From positions 32,112,001-32,176,000 of the forward strand of contig NW_026947496.1 in NCBI RefSeq assembly GCF_034190915.1: a stretch of 64,000 nt of DNA. The letters are read 5' to 3'. Origin of the DNA: Cavia porcellus (taxonomy: Eukaryota > Chordata > Mammalia > Rodentia > Caviidae). The position numbers were made by a program, and so were the translations under genes. Shown here piece by piece: positions 34,216-47,230 of this stretch (within the stretch, counting starts at the first letter, position 1; each line of letters begins with the position of its first letter). The notes under the pieces were generated by a model that was not told the DNA's origin, searched no databases, and worked only from the letters and a program-made list of their open reading frames with translations.

Positions 34216-35329
34216 CTTGGATTCTAGTTTGTTTCCAGATCCGGCGGGAATGATGATACTTACCCTGCTGTGTGGGTGGACACCGTATGTGTTATCTGTA
34301 CCCCAGGTATTAGAAATTATTTGCTGTCTTTTCTTTCTTTGCCTTCTCCATACCCCCGCCAACTGCATGTTAGAAAACACTGTGAAGTGTGAAGTGTGGG
34401 TGTTTCTGAAGAACATCTCTGCCAGTTGTTAGCACCAGTATGTGCAGAAAATAAGATGAAATGATTTGGCTTCTTATTTTCTATTTCGCAATAAGAAGCT
34501 TATTTGCACATAGCCTGCCGTCTTTCAGGCCACAGAAATAATTGGCAAATGCAGTAAAGTAATACATATTAAAACTTGTAAATTATAATGAGGCATTTAA
34601 AGCTTGAGAACTCTTCCTATCTTTCTATGTCAAACTGTTTTCTCTGCAGTCAAATTTCACGGCCTTGCTTCTCTCCTTCTCTGGTTCTCTGTTGGATGAT
34701 ATTGAGAAAAGGAAATTGGAAACCTCCTTGGGTATTGAAGAAGCTGCAGTATTGGTCATCCTGGTTTTGATAGTTGAAGGAAAAAATGGAGAGGGGAAGG
34801 AGAAAAAATGGAACATAGACGAGTGCTGAAGACAAGACTAAAGGAGAGATCAGTGCCCTCTTGTTCGGTGGCATCTCCCATTTTCTGACCTGCATGCTCA
34901 GGCAGAGAGGATTAAGGTGCAATTTACACATAACTGTTTAATCTTTCTGTTTAAAATACTGACTCACAAACACAGCACTCATGACCTCGGCATGGTGGCA
35001 GTGCTGTGGAGTCCCTGCTCCTTCAAGGTCTTCCTTGTACTTCACAATGCATCATTGGACAGCTAATTTGTTTTGATAAACTGTGCAGGCCCTTAATGAA
35101 ATCTTGCTCTTATCTAATGATAAATTGCAGTGAATACTTTGCTGACATGCATTGAGTGGCAGAGGCTCTCTCCTGAATTAGGCAGCTCTGTCATTCTCTA
35201 TGCCCTCTGTCAGTGGCCAGACTCTTACTCCCCATTTGGTGGACAGGTGAGGACAGGGCTGCCCTGGATGCCCTTCTTTTAGGAGATGAACTAGGCTTCA
35301 CATTTTCGAGTTATGTAGGGAAAAATAAA

Positions 35330-35690
35330 AACCTCCTTGGTCTATAAATATCTGGAGGTTTACCAAGGTCTATAGTTGCACCAACCCTCAGGATGAGGGT
35401 GCAAGAGGAAAGTTACGTGGTTTATTTTGGTTCACATATGCAGTCCATGGTTGACTGGCTCCAGGAAAGAATTAGCAGGGCAGAGGGACATAGAGAAGGA
35501 GATTGAAAGTTGGAGCCGGGGAGGGAAATTGCTCTAGCAGGTCACATCCTCAGTGACCCAGTTCTGATCACATCCCACCACCTGAATCACATCTAGTTAT
35601 AGCGCCCCTGTGGCCCAATCCTTTTCCAAAAGGCCCACCTTCAGGCTCTTGGGGGACATGTAGATATAACATCAAAGGATACTGTTTCCA
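35330..35690. repeat. Dispersed repeat, same family as 33874-34215 (copy 2)
   Basis: It shares the order GTTTATTTTGGTTCACATAT, CAGTCCATGGTTGACTGGC, GGCAGAGGGAC, CTCAGTGACC and GGGGGACATGTAGATATAAC with the other copies. It is strongly diverged. Confidence 0.5.
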
Positions 35691-36299
35691 GCACAGATGT
35701 TTTTGCTCTAGCATTGTCTTGCCCCGGCCTAACTTCCTGACTTTATTACCTGCCACCCTGTCTGCATCCCAGGCAGCCCTCTCCTGGTCCCTCAGTCACC
35801 GCTGAGGACAGCCTTGGCCATATTGTTTTGCACTTCTTCCCTCACTTTCCACCCCTCACCTCCTTGTTCCTATGAGGCCATCAATAGACCAAGGGTCAGC
35901 TCCCTTCTTTAGCGTGCTCTGAATATTTCCCCCTCACATATTCATATTACACTTTAATATAGATGTGAGTGGTTTCCCTGTCTAAGATCCCTGGGGAGGG
36001 AGTCTTTGTTTAGTTTTGTTTTTATTTTTAAAGAACAAAATAATTTACTGAATGCAAATACAGCAAATCTTAGGAGATAGATAGTTTTTTTGTTTTTAAA
36101 GTAACAACTCTTCACAACTTAATTACCCCCAGCATCCAGCATGGTGCAGTCCAAAGTTAGCTCTCAAAAAATTGAATGTTAAAAATATACCTCATCTGCA
36201 GTTTTGATTATTGTCACTGCTGAGAAGTTAGTAATGAATTCTGTGAACAATAGAGTCGTAAAGTTTTAGTGACTTTTAGGTCAGCTTTATTAAAATCTG

Positions 36300-36465
36300 A
36301 TAACGAAGCCAGGTTCTATTATTAATTAGCTGTGTAAGCTTGGAAAAATGATTAACGTTTCTGTGCTTCAGTTTTCCCCACCTGTAAATGGGATAACCGT
36401 GTCCTGTAGAGAGTGAAACGCAGTGCTACATGGTAAACGTTGGAGTTCTATATCACAGCGAGTGA
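36300..36465 (+). repeat. MIR SINE fragment
   Basis: AATTAGCTGTGTAAGCTTGG, CTTCAGTTTTCCCCACCTGT and AAATGGGATAA match the MIR core in forward orientation. Confidence 0.8.
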
Positions 36466-39400
36466 GTGTTAGTTGATAGAATTGTACTCACCAGTACAGC
36501 ATTTAGATATGATGGGTCTACACCTCGTATCTTTGTGTCTTTCGACTTAGATTGTCTGCAGATTACGTCCCAGAGAACTCGGGTGTGCCTAATTTCATGC
36601 CTTTTGGGAATCACAGTAGAGGGACTTTTTGCTATTTCACAGTAGATGAACCAAGTTATTTTCCATCACAATGTGTTGGGTGGAATGACCTTTAGCAGTG
36701 GATGACAGTGATGTGGCGGAAGGGACAGCTTTCCACTTGACCTTTCTGTGGTGTGCCAGCTTGTGTCATGATGCAGGATAAGTTGCCCCTGACAGCCTTA
36801 ATGCTACATGAGCTGACAGGGCTCATTGTTTGAAGGCGGACAGGAACTGAAGAGCCCCAGGAGCTCCAGAATGTGAGACTGTCACATGCCCAAGGGTGGC
36901 CTGGTCTGATGACTGCCCAATCACTGCCAGAACGTTTAGCGTAATTGGTTCCTCTGGGAGTCTGTTTGTAAATGAGATGTGCTCATAATGAGTTTTTATT
37001 GTCAAGGACTTGGTGATTCTGCATGTCCCCCTCCCCCATATCCTTTTTCCTTTTTTCTTTGTTTTCCCTTTTCTTCTCTTCTTTGCTATTCATCATATTT
37101 TGACTTTTCTATTGCTTAATTTCCATTAAATTCTACATCTATGTATCTATGTATCTATCTGGTTCACTAAACTTAACTATTTTCCTTTTGTTTTTACCCC
37201 TGGATATTTCCCTGGGCTTTCCCCAGGACAGCTGAGGTGTGGCTTCTGTGAATTTGCTTCTTGTCCCAGGCCATCTTGGGGTTGGCATCATTCCAGGCAC
37301 AAGTGGGAAAGAGATTATCCTGGAATGCTGCAGGTTTAGTGCTGGAAACTGCTGGTGAGAATCCATCACTTGAGTTTGTCCCTCCTTTTGACAGTAACTT
37401 AACTACGTGTTCACCTGTGAAGGTTCAGGTCAGCTCTTTAGAGAATCCACAGAAGGATCCCATTTTTATTTGGGGGAATGGAAATTGTTGGTTTTAATCA
37501 TGACAGTTAACAGAGGAGGGCTAAGTCACTCTACCACTGCCCCCAGCTCTTAGTCCCCAGCCAGGTGGTTGGGATGTGAGAAGTCACATCTTCACCTGTC
37601 AAATAGGTCCAATAGCACCTGGTTCCTGATGTGTTAGGCTGATGTGAGAATGAAGAAAATAACAATGAGAATTGTGCTCCTCTGAAAGGGCCAGGATGAC
37701 ATATTAATTAGGATCTTCTCTGATTCAGAAGTTTTGGGTATGGTTCTCTGCTTTTTAATTTTTCTACACTGAACAGTGAAAAAAAGAAAACTTTGTAAGA
37801 GAAAAAATTAGAAGGATATTCACACAAACACCCCAGGGAAGTTTAGAAGTCAAATGAAAGCCTCAGAACCATTGATCTCCATATCCTGCCTTGTATGCAG
37901 ATCTCACCAATATTAACATTCTGTGAAGATCCACAGGTCAGAAACCCACTGGCCTTTCCATAGGAGTCTGTTTATATCAAATAGTGGGTGGCAGTGTCAT
38001 CTTTTAGTTTTCTTAAAGGCCTTATACAATGAAATGTTTAGTCCTAGCATAGGGACCTCAGGGAGCAATAGAAACTTGGCAATGGGGTGGGTATATACTT
38101 TCCTCAAGAGCTTTGAATCCAGGTATCTTCTAGGAGTGCAAAAAATTAATTTTCAGACTGTGTCCTCAGTGGTGATAGATGTGCTTGGGCGAGGCTGATG
38201 GGCAGTTCCACATGAGTGTCCAAGCACAGTGGCTCTCATCTGAGATTAGCAGTACTTTGGGTATTAATCTCAAAAGGAGTTCATTCCAAACAAGCAACAA
38301 ACAAGAAAAGCAAAAAATCCAAGGACTCAATGGATGCAAGTATAAGGGGTCAAAAGTGATTCTAGGAAGCCCTAAAACTATGTTGAGGGAAAAGAGGAGA
38401 CATCTCCTAACTCATGCTTCTTTCTCATATTTAATGGATGGTTGACTCTGGAGTGTCCAAAGCTATACCTGAAAGTGCTCAGCCTACAAAGACCTCCGTG
38501 TCTTCCTCTCACAGAGTTGAGCCCTTCCATGAAGTAGATCCTTCCAGATTCTGCACTGGTGCAGGCTTCTCATGAGCCCAAGCCAGTGGGTTCCAGGATA
38601 GACATCAGAATGCTGCACATTCTCTTAGTCCCAGGCTAGGATGCTATTCAATGTCCCCACCACTTAGAGGGAGCTCTTTCGTCTTGGCAGCAGGAACCAA
38701 TTGCTTTGGATCCACCAGGAAAGCCTCAGAGCCTCAGACCCTGACATCCATTTAATGAAAACATCTACTTCCCAACTTTAAACAAAGCAAAACAAATGGG
38801 TACCACATAGTGCCAGCCATTCCTCCTTTAGATATAATGAAAGAAAAGAGTGGGTCCAGAAGAAAGAACTGAACCCGGGTGTGGGGCCTCACAGAGGAGA
38901 CCAGTGACCTTCATTTCCTCTCTGGCCTTTCTGTCAGGACAGCAGCTGTTGTGTGCTGGCTTTGGGCCCCAGGAAAGTTAAGTGGCATTTTTGCCCACCC
39001 TGCAACTCCTCTCATGTGTTTCCCAGGCCTTTGTCATGGCATGAAAAATCACCATTGTTCTGGATTTGAAAAATTGGATTTTTGTAAGGAAAGCAAAAAG
39101 AAATCCACCCCCAATCCATGGAAAAATATGCTAGGATTCATGCCAGATATGGGAATGAAACTCTGGGGCATTTAGGGCCATAACTAAGATCACAGCCCCC
39201 TTGGGACAGTGTATCCTCATTGTGGGCAGAACATCAGGCGGGCAGGGGCTTGTCTGAAAACTCAGGTTGTGAAGGAGTTGACTGTCCACATCTGTCTCTG
39301 GTGCCACCAGCTTTTTCCTACAGAACTAGCATCTGTCCTGCCCAAAGGAGAACTGTGCTTCCAGCTGAAGCCCAGATGAAACCTCATCCTCTCTGCTACC

Positions 39401-40067
39401 CTTTCTCCTCCCTCCTTTTGGGTGGTCGTGGGTGAGTTATACCCACTTACTCAAGTTTCTTCAAATATTGGTGACATGTTCATGGTAGCTGGTACCAACA
39501 TCTGGACACTAATTCTGCAGGGGCCATTGGCTTTCATAGCTTGTGATGGTGACCCTGGAAGAAATATGAGTGACTGGCATGCATGGAACAGAAAGGCAGC
39601 CCTGCTGGCCTTGCCTGGCTCTCTGCTGCTTCATTTAAATGAGTCTTACTCTCTATCCTCTGAGGGAATGTTACCACTTGCTGATGGGTTAGGTGAGTGT
39701 TTTATAAAGTGCTGCTGTGTACTTCTATGGACATTCCTCACCCCACTGGGCACCCTCTGCATGCTGCTGGGCAGTGCTGTTATTTGGCTTTCTCCTGGGA
39801 TGCTTTGGCCCTGCTGGCCTGCCTTGGTCCTGGGCCTGGTGTGTAATTGTAGGATTGTTAATTAAGAGAGGGCTTTTGTGTCTGACAGAATCAAGCTGGA
39901 GCAGGGCTGGCCTGATCATATGCTCAGAACTTGATAGTTAGACAATATAGCATCATTTTTGTCTTCTTAATACACCAGCACACCTAAGCTCCCCCTACTG
40001 GTCTGCATGTGTCTGTAAGATAATGAAATAGATGAATGTGTGGCAAGTTATTATCAGTGGAAAACCC

Positions 40068-40640
40068 ACTGTTGTAGACAGGGTTTGCAAGGGAATAAAT
40101 TTAATGCAGGACACATAATTTATAGGATTATTTTATAATATTCACCCAAAGAGTCAAGTGCAGAAAAGTGCAGGAGATCTGTCCATGCACTAGAGACCCA
40201 AAGAATCCAGCTGAGTGCCTGGATCTCATGGCAGTGTCCTCCCTGAGTCCAACTGAAAGCCTTCAGACCATGACAATATCTCATACAAGTCTGTTTCAAG
40301 GATCTGCACTAGCAAGGCCCAAAGGTCAGTGGTGAAAGCCAGCAAGCCTGTGTCAGCAGGATAAAGGATCTGTGCCAGCAGGGTGAAGATCTGTCTGCAC
40401 TGGAGCCAGGAAGTGATGCTCAAAGTAAGGGCTGGGAGCTCCCCTGAAGAGAATTGCAGCCATCCTCAGTTGCAGTGTAGACCTGAGCTCCTCTGATGAT
40501 GAGAACAGCTGAGATGGTATCAGGAAGCCAGCCCAACAGGCTTCTCCCGGACACCATCTTCCTCTCAAGTTCTACTTTTATACTGTTGGCAACAATCCTC
40601 AGATGGGCCTTCCATGCCCAGAATCACACTGACTCAGTTC
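40068..40640. repeat. Unclassified dispersed repeat with a decayed short tandem core
   Basis: The left part (GTTTGCAAGGGAATAAATTT) and right part (TTGGCAACAATCCTCAGATG) look like ends of an interspersed element. The middle (about 40298-40400) contains imperfect tandem units built on AGGATCTG-CAGCAGG, for example GGATCTGCACTAGCAAGG and GGATCTGTGCCAGCAGGG. The family is unknown to me. Confidence 0.35.
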
Positions 40641-41127
40641 AGCTGGGTATTACAAATTGACCATTAGTTACTCCAGCACACCCACAAGCTCCCAGTCGTG
40701 CTTAGTCTTAGAAGTTTTTTATCTTCATGGAGTCCTGTGCTTTTCACTGTAGTTTCATATCTGATACCTGCCATGAGCTGATTTTCTGCTTCTGATGTTG
40801 TTGCTGATGCAGATGGTGGAACTTATTACTCACCTGTCATACTGACCGTGAGAGGGTCTGTGGTTTGCAGGTGGCTCAGAGCATGTAGCACTGCCTGTCT
40901 GAGTGACTGGGGAACTGACAAGAGGTGAGGAGGGACAGGAACAGGTAGTATCAGGAGAAACAGGAGCGTTGAGCAATACTGGCCTTCTACTCCTTCCTGT
41001 TTGGTGTTGGGCCACAGTGCATGTGTGTTGAGTTTCAGAGAAACCACATAAGTAGAGTTAAACCCAGTCAGTAAGCTGGGATTGCCATCGCAGCTTCTGA
41101 GTCATTCTTATGTTTGTAGCAATTCTT

Positions 41128-41220
41128 TTTTTTTTTTTTTTTTTTGGTACCAGGGATTGAACTCATGGCCATGCACTTGCAAAGCAGGTGCTTATGCCAC
41201 TGAGCTAAATCCCCAGCCCC
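41128..41220 (-). mobile_element. ID SINE, antisense, with exact target duplication
   Basis: A T-run is followed by GGTACCAGGGATTGAACTCA and then GAGCTAAATCCCCAGCCCC, the reverse of a full ID element. TGTAGCAATTCTT flanks it at 41115-41127 and 41221-41233, an identical 13-bp target duplication, so the insertion is young. It is the same subfamily style as the copy at 5545. Confidence 0.94.
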
Positions 41221-41634
41221 TGTAGCAATTCTTCTACTTGTATTCTTCAAAGCTGTCCATTGGCATTGTTTTCTTGCTGTTACCATAATCCAGTGGCACA
41301 AGTTGGTCTGGTTAGTAATGTTATTCTCATATATGAGGAGGCAGTTGAGTCTTAGTGAGATAATAAAGATTATGGAGGGGGCTGCATGAACCTAGGACTG
41401 AAAACTGGGTCTCTGGCCCTTACAAAAAATCATTTTAATTTTTGACTTTCTTCCTAAACGAAAAGATTTTACACAGAGGAATCACAGTCCCCTTTCCATC
41501 ATTTGCTGGATCATTTCATACATCCTTAGATACTTATCTTTATGATAACATGGTATACAACCTAAGATGTTTATCTTCAATATTGTAATTTCAACTTTAA
41601 AGCCAAGATTCATTTTTTGAGGTGATACATGCAC

Positions 41635-41765
41635 CCTTTACTCACTCCATAAATATTAAGTGCCTTTTGTTTAAAAGCAGTAGATAGTGGGAATCAGTTG
41701 TCAACATGGCAAAACAAACCTCAGCCTTTAGGAACCTTCATCTCAGACAAGAGATCACCTACTGG
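41635..41765. repeat. Ancient L2-type repeat fragment
   Basis: CACTCCATAAATATTAAGTG, CAGTTGTCAACATGGCAAAA and TTTAGGAACCTTCATCTCAG resemble the old mammalian block that follows 'TTATTGAGCACCTAC'. It is diverged. Confidence 0.4.
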
Positions 41766-43747
41766 GCTCTCCAACTGGTTAAACCTAAGCATCTAATAAG
41801 AGTCATGGAGCTTCCAGCTATTTTTTTTTTTTTATAGTTCGAGAGTCTCAGTTGCTCTGTCCTTGAATGAAGCTTGACCCCTAAGAGGCATATTGGCCAG
41901 GTACTGTGACCTTTTGCCATTTGTAGAGTTCAGTTGGTCCTGCATAGGACCTGCAGTGTTTCTTGTGTTTGTGTTGTCTTATTCTTGCATTTTTTTGCTC
42001 AGGAATACATTCCCTTAGATGCAGTTTTTCTGTTGAGTCTGCACAGTGTCTGAGGAGTTGGGGAGGTGCTTCTCAAACTTGTCCTGTGCCTTTGATGTTC
42101 TTTGGCTTCTCCTTACTGCTTGCAGAGTCATTGCTGAAAGCCAGTACATGTGCAGGTTCACAGCATGCTGACTGCAATCCTGTTTGTTGGCCTTTCCTTC
42201 ATTGGCTGCAGTTCTGCTATTTCTCTCTATTAACACCGCCTGTGAGCTGAAGGTCACTGTTTTATTTGCATTGTAGTGCTTCAGCCAAAAGGAAACAGCT
42301 TAATTTTACTTTGTTCCAAGAACTAATATTCTAGCATGCCTTATGCCTTTTGATTGGATTTCATCCTAATTGGAATAGCTCAGACTAGTGGAAATAATTT
42401 AATCTAAGATTTTGGACCATGTTATTGTATATAGATCCCTTTATTCCATCCAAAGAACTTAAGCTGTTCATGCTGTCGAGTCGTTAGCCAGAGACCAATT
42501 TAGCACAATTCTCTTGGCACTGAGCATAACATTGGTGTGTTCATTTGTCCATTCCTGAAGGGATGGACGCACCAATGTGGTTTGCACCGTATATTTTAGA
42601 ATAATGATGATAGTGGCTGCACAATAATATGCCTCAATAGTCTGAATTCCCTTAGAGATGAATATGTTAAAAGATGTTCTACAAAAAACAATTAAGCTTT
42701 AAAGGATTACAGGTTGCAGCGACTAACATTAAAAGGGTGAGTGAGCCTGTGGTTTTTAAGCACTGACAAGCAGATGTGTCTGGCTAATTTTCTATGAAAA
42801 CACCAGCAGAGCAAATTACTCCTGAAAAGTCTATTCATAGCAACTAATTGGATGCCATGTCCAGTTTAATTCTGAAAATGGAGTGCAACCAAAAACCAAT
42901 AGAGAGGAATAATGAAGAGATATTTGAATTCTGTTTTGTGTGGTTTCTAAAAATAACTGCAGTGCCAGTAGTGTTTTCACTGTATGGGGAGCACTTCAAT
43001 GTATCAAAGGGCCCCAAACCCACAGTGTACATAGAGGAAGGTCAAGGAGCCCATGAAGGAGAAAGTTAAAAAAAATGACCATTGGGATTTTCATTGGTGT
43101 CTTTCTACAAAGTCACTGCTAATGTGGAGAGGGCTCAACAGCCACTGGCTGAACTTTCAAGTTGTAATATAGTTTGCAGAGATTTCCTGTGGTTGTGTTG
43201 GTAGGTTGGGAGTGGAATGTAACAGTGTGTTATAAATGATTCTTTTAATTTCTCTTAGGCAGATTATACCTAGTAGATGTCAATATTTAGTATGTAGTGT
43301 GGCCCACTTCTTAGCCAGGCATGTAGATTGTTAGGTTGGTCAGTTGTTGACTAAGGGACTGACCTGCTTTGGTAATGACTTAATATGTATCTAAATTCAA
43401 TTAAAATGAAGAATAGGATGTATAATTGTTTCATGTTGGGGGACCTGACATTACTTTTTAAGTAAGAATTTATCTCTCACAGTTTGCATATTTTTCAATT
43501 GATAGGAAAAAAAAACATTTTTCTAAGTAGGTTTGCCCTTAAATTTCTCTGCATAACTCATAATGGGAAAATAGTTTTGGGTTCAGGGCTCAGGTTACTG
43601 AATGATACTGTACAGGATTTTAATGATTACAAGGGACCTTAAAAGGATATTATGTTATAACTTAGTTTTAACCCATATTATTCCTGAAGCCATGCCTTAT
43701 TTTTAACACACTAGCAAAATTATGCTAATTTTGTGCAGTAAAAAAGC

Positions 43748-43925
43748 TATGGCTGGGCATAGTGGTACCACAGCTATAATCCCAGCACTCCAGAAGGCTG
43801 AGGCAGGAGGACTGCAAATTCAAGCTGAGTTTGAGCAATTAAGTGACAGCATTATCTGACCTCAAAATAAAAAAAGGATAGGGGGCTATAGCTCCGTGTG
43901 AGGGCCTTGGTCATAGAAAAAAAGA
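43748..43925 (+). mobile_element. B1-ID composite SINE, sense
   Basis: A forward B1 part (GGCTGGGCATAGTGGTACCA, TAATCCCAGCACTCCAGAAG, GCTGAGGCAGGAGGACTGC) is followed by an ID-like part (GGGGCTATAGCTCCGTGTGA). An A-rich tail follows at 43914-43935. Confidence 0.85.
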
Positions 43926-43967
43926 AATAGAAAGACATTGCCAAGTGTGCAAAAATGTGTGTTAAAA

Positions 43968-44205
43968 GAGCTGTGGTGGTGGAAGAGTGGCCCACACCTG
44001 TAATCCCAGCTACTTGAGAGGTTGAGGCATGAAAATGATATGTTGGGCAGCTTTGGAAGACTCTGCCTCAAAATAATATAAAGGCCCGGGGTTGTAACTT
44101 AATGGTATTGTGTTTGCCTAGCACATGCAAAGCCCTCAGTTCAGTCCCTAGCATTGCAAAGGAAAACAAACAAAAAAGAAAGAAAGAAAGAAAGAAAAGG
44201 AAAAC
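43968..44205 (+). mobile_element. B1-ID composite SINE with (GAAA)n tail, sense
   Basis: A forward B1 part (CACACCTGTAATCCCAGCTA, TTGAGAGGTTGAGGCATG) is followed by an ID part (GGCCCGGGGTTGTAACTTAA, TTTGCCTAGCACATGCAAAG, TTCAGTCCCTAGCATTGC). The tail is A-rich and has grown into a (GAAA)n microsatellite at about 44176-44199. Confidence 0.88.
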
Positions 44206-45069
44206 AGTGAATTTAACCCAAGTATTCACTTTTAGAAAAGTGGAAGTACCAGTAAAAGATTCAGTCTCTTCAGTTTTCTCATCAGCTGCCTTCTTGGCCA
44301 CACCCTCAGTTGGAATGTAAATTTAGGAAGTTGACTTAATTCCCCTGCCTGTTTGGTGCCATGGGTGATGGCTCTCAGACAGGGCACAGGCCTAGCCCAG
44401 GACTGGCTGGCAGGGGTCACCATAGCTTCAGGCACTGCCGAGGAGGCGAGGCTCAGAGAGGTCCACTGGCTGAGACCTGCAGTTAGGAACGAGTGGACGA
44501 GGGCTCTGGAGGTGGCTGCTCCGACCCTGCTCTGAAACCCCGACCCCAGCTGGTGAGTACTGCGCAGCCCTGCTAAGCCATCATGTCCCTTCCTGCCGAC
44601 TACTGTCGCAGGGACTCTCCAGCCACACAGACTTCAAGACCCTTAAGTCATGGCATGCACTTACAGCTGAGTGTGGTGGCACAACCTGGTTGTCTCAGCA
44701 TCATAACTAGCCATTAAAAAATCCGTGTGCTTACAGTTTTCCACGTGGCATATCATGAGTTTTCTTACAGCCCCTAATCTAGCATTTAATCAGGTCAGAA
44801 ATATAGGTAGTAGACTCTCACCCTATTCCCCTGTGCAGAGGTGGCTCTCTCAGTATTCTGCTGTGTCCTTTCTGGCTGGTCTCATTGTGTTCCTAAGTCA
44901 CATTCCCCTTTTACTATTTTTTTTTGAGTTCTCTGTATTATGGTAATTTGGAAATGATATAAAGAATATGCCTTTTGCACCAGTTAGGGCCTTTGACTCC
45001 TAATACACAGGTAGGAAGTGAGTGGTTCTCTCTTCCTAGAAGTCAAGTGGTCATGGGAGGGAGTGGGAA

Positions 45070-45215
45070 TGGTGCAGGGGACACAGGTGAGGATGGAGGT
45101 GCTGGTGTAGGTGGCCATGGTGGGAGCATCTGTGGTTGTGGCAGAAGCAGCGATGGTGGTGGTGGTGGCAGAGTGTTGGTTGTGGTGGCTGAGTGTGTGT
45201 GTGTGTGTTGGGGGT
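45070..45215 (+). repeat. G-rich imperfect (GGT)-type minisatellite with (GT)n
   Basis: Imperfect GGTGG/GGAGG units culminate in GATGGTGGTGGTGGTGGCAG (about 45152-45171) and GTGTGTGTGTGTGTTGGGGG (about 45196-45215). The strand asymmetry is strong: G-rich on +, C/A-rich on -. The repeat opens long low-complexity frames on both strands, which I do not regard as genes. Confidence 0.75.
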
Positions 45216-46467
45216 GGCTGACACAGGAGTGGGGTTCCTTGGCACTTGGAAAGAAGTGAAAAAATCTGTTCCTCTTTCCTGGGACAGTGGCCAATGCAGA
45301 GTCCTCCACCCTGACTCTTGAGCCAGGAACCTGATGGCATCTTCAAATGGTCACTTTCCACAGTGTCTACAAGAACACACTGAACATTTTTAGGTATAGT
45401 TTTAAACACTTCAGAGCTTAATGAACATTCAGTGAGGCCAGTTAGTGATTTCCTTGGGGACTTTAGTGACAGATGTCTAGGGAAACAGTACCATGATCCA
45501 TTCAAAGGAGTGCTTTGAAGTGACCCACAGTCTGGCCTTCTTTTCAAAAGCTCAAGACCTCAAGGGATTTGTACGCTCTCTATGTGCCTGTAAACTGCTT
45601 CTTTAGGATTGTTTACAACACGTATTTATGGCATGTGCACATATGTGTGCACACAAAGGCACACATAAACACATGAGCATGAACTCACACACAGAGCTTG
45701 CTGGTCATACGACACACCCAGAACCTAGGTACCTAGAAGTTCCCTTACAATTTAGATCACTCATTTTTATTATTTTGCATGGTAAATTTCTGCTGGGGAA
45801 GAACACACAGTGTGCTGAAATATGCTAGAGAAAAGAAGGATGAGGTGCACAGAGCAGGCTGCCAGCTGCACGCCGAGGGACCAGTGTCCTCGTCAGATTT
45901 GTGCTTGTCTCCAGAGTTTCTGTGCCATTTCCAAAGGCTGGCTTTTCCTTTTATAGCACATCAGAGTGATTTCCCAGCCTTCTTCCACACATCTCAAGCT
46001 TAGAATACATTTGCAGAAAGCCTCTTTCCTGTTCTGTGAAGGGATGTGTGACCCTTGGAAACTAGGCTTACCCTAAGCAACTTAGCATTAAGAATTTGAG
46101 GAAACCAAATCCCCACCTTTATGCAAAAATCAAAGGCTAGTGTAAGTTAATAACTTTCCAAATAATAAGCAGCTCAAGATTTTGTGGTTGATTTTGTAAG
46201 CAGAGAAATTGAGATAAAATCACTCTTAATCATAGACTGATTGCCAAAGCTTTTAGTTCTTCTCGGTTATTTTTACATACTGGTAATCATAAAGTACAGG
46301 TAATATAGACACATAATTTTGCATCCTGTTTCTATCTTGTAATATTAAATTTTCTCCGCTGTTTTTCTCATTTCTCTTGACTTTCTGCACCCCATTCTGT
46401 GCATGGATATGCCAATATCTACTTGCCCATTTCTCTAGAATTGGGTCTAGAGTTCTACTTTAATTAG

Positions 46468-46488
46468 TTTGTTTGTTTGTTTGTTTGG
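46468..46488. repeat. (TTTG)n microsatellite
   Basis: About five perfect TTTG units after TAATTAG. Probably the tail of an unseen or decayed insertion, or a simple repeat. Confidence 0.85.
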
Positions 46489-46629
46489 ACTACTCAGTCC
46501 TTCCTTGAGAAAGACGTGGAGAAAGTGGACAGTGAGTTGCTGGAACAATGTGTGTGCATAATGCACTCGGGTATGTACAGCAGGATGTGGCATCCATGAA
46601 AGTACCCCATCTTCTCTAGGAAGGTGCTC

Positions 46630-46850
46630 AGTGGTGGAGGACACAGGTTTTGGAGTCAGACAGATTTGAGCTTTACTTCTGGGTCCACATAGCTGTGTGA
46701 ATAACCTTGAAGAATTTATGAAACTTTATGTAAGCTTTGGTTTTTCCTTTGCAGAGTGGAACTCAGTGGTCTCTCTCACAGGGTGACTGGTGAGAGTGAA
46801 GTGACAGGCATATGGCAGCGTGATGGGTACCTAGCAATATCTGTAAACTG
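46630..46850 (+). repeat. MIR SINE fragment
   Basis: GGTTTTGGAGTCAGACAGAT, CATAGCTGTGTGAATAACC, GCAGAGTGGAACTCAGTGG and GTGACAGGCATATGG follow the MIR order in forward orientation. Confidence 0.78.
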
Positions 46851-46864
46851 GGAATCATTTGTTA

Positions 46865-46985
46865 CTTATTCAGCCCTTATGCGGAGCCTACTGTGTGCCT
46901 GGCACTGAGCTTGATAAAGGTGAACAAGATCCCCCCCCCCGAAAACCGTGGATTCCACCATCTCCAGGGACCTCGATAAATAAAT
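46865..46985 (+). repeat. Ancient L2-type repeat fragment with poly-C tract
   Basis: GAGCCTACTGTGTGCCTGGC followed by ACTGAGCTTGATAAAGGTGA is the classic 'CTACTGTGTGCCAGGCACTG' block. An unusual run of about ten C residues lies at 46931-46940. Confidence 0.6.
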
Positions 46986-47024
46986 GGCAGAGCAGCCCGT
47001 TTGCTGCGGGGGAGATATAATTTG

Positions 47025-47230
47025 GGGGTGGTGTAATGGGAACCAACTGGAGGTTGGCACCAGAAGCACTCAAGGTTCCAATCTGTTTTTGCTATGTATT
47101 TGCTTTGAAACTCTGGGCAAATCATTTAAATTTTCTGTATTTCACTTTCTGCCTTTTGTAATCCTACTCAGCAAGTTGTTGTGAAGCTTAGATATGGTGC
47201 TGGACATGTGGTAGATGTTCAAAAATGGTC
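47025..47230 (+). repeat. MIR SINE fragment
   Basis: GTGTAATGGGAACCAACTGG, CTCTGGGCAAATCATTTAAA, TTCTGTATTTCAC and GTTGTTGTGAAGCTTAGAT follow MIR order in forward orientation. Confidence 0.75.

Noticed and set aside
39422..39865. 147-codon sense open frame, leucine-rich
   Set aside because: No domain or conserved motif; consistent with chance in GC-rich intron.
39968..40700. Repeated CCAGCACACC...AAGCTCCC motifs (39975 and 40673) as a target duplication
   Set aside because: The match is imperfect with internal gaps and no tail lies next to either copy; it could be coincidence.
44984..45547. 187-codon antisense open frame and overlapping ones
   Set aside because: They are produced by the GGT/GT-rich repeat, which lacks stops in several frames.
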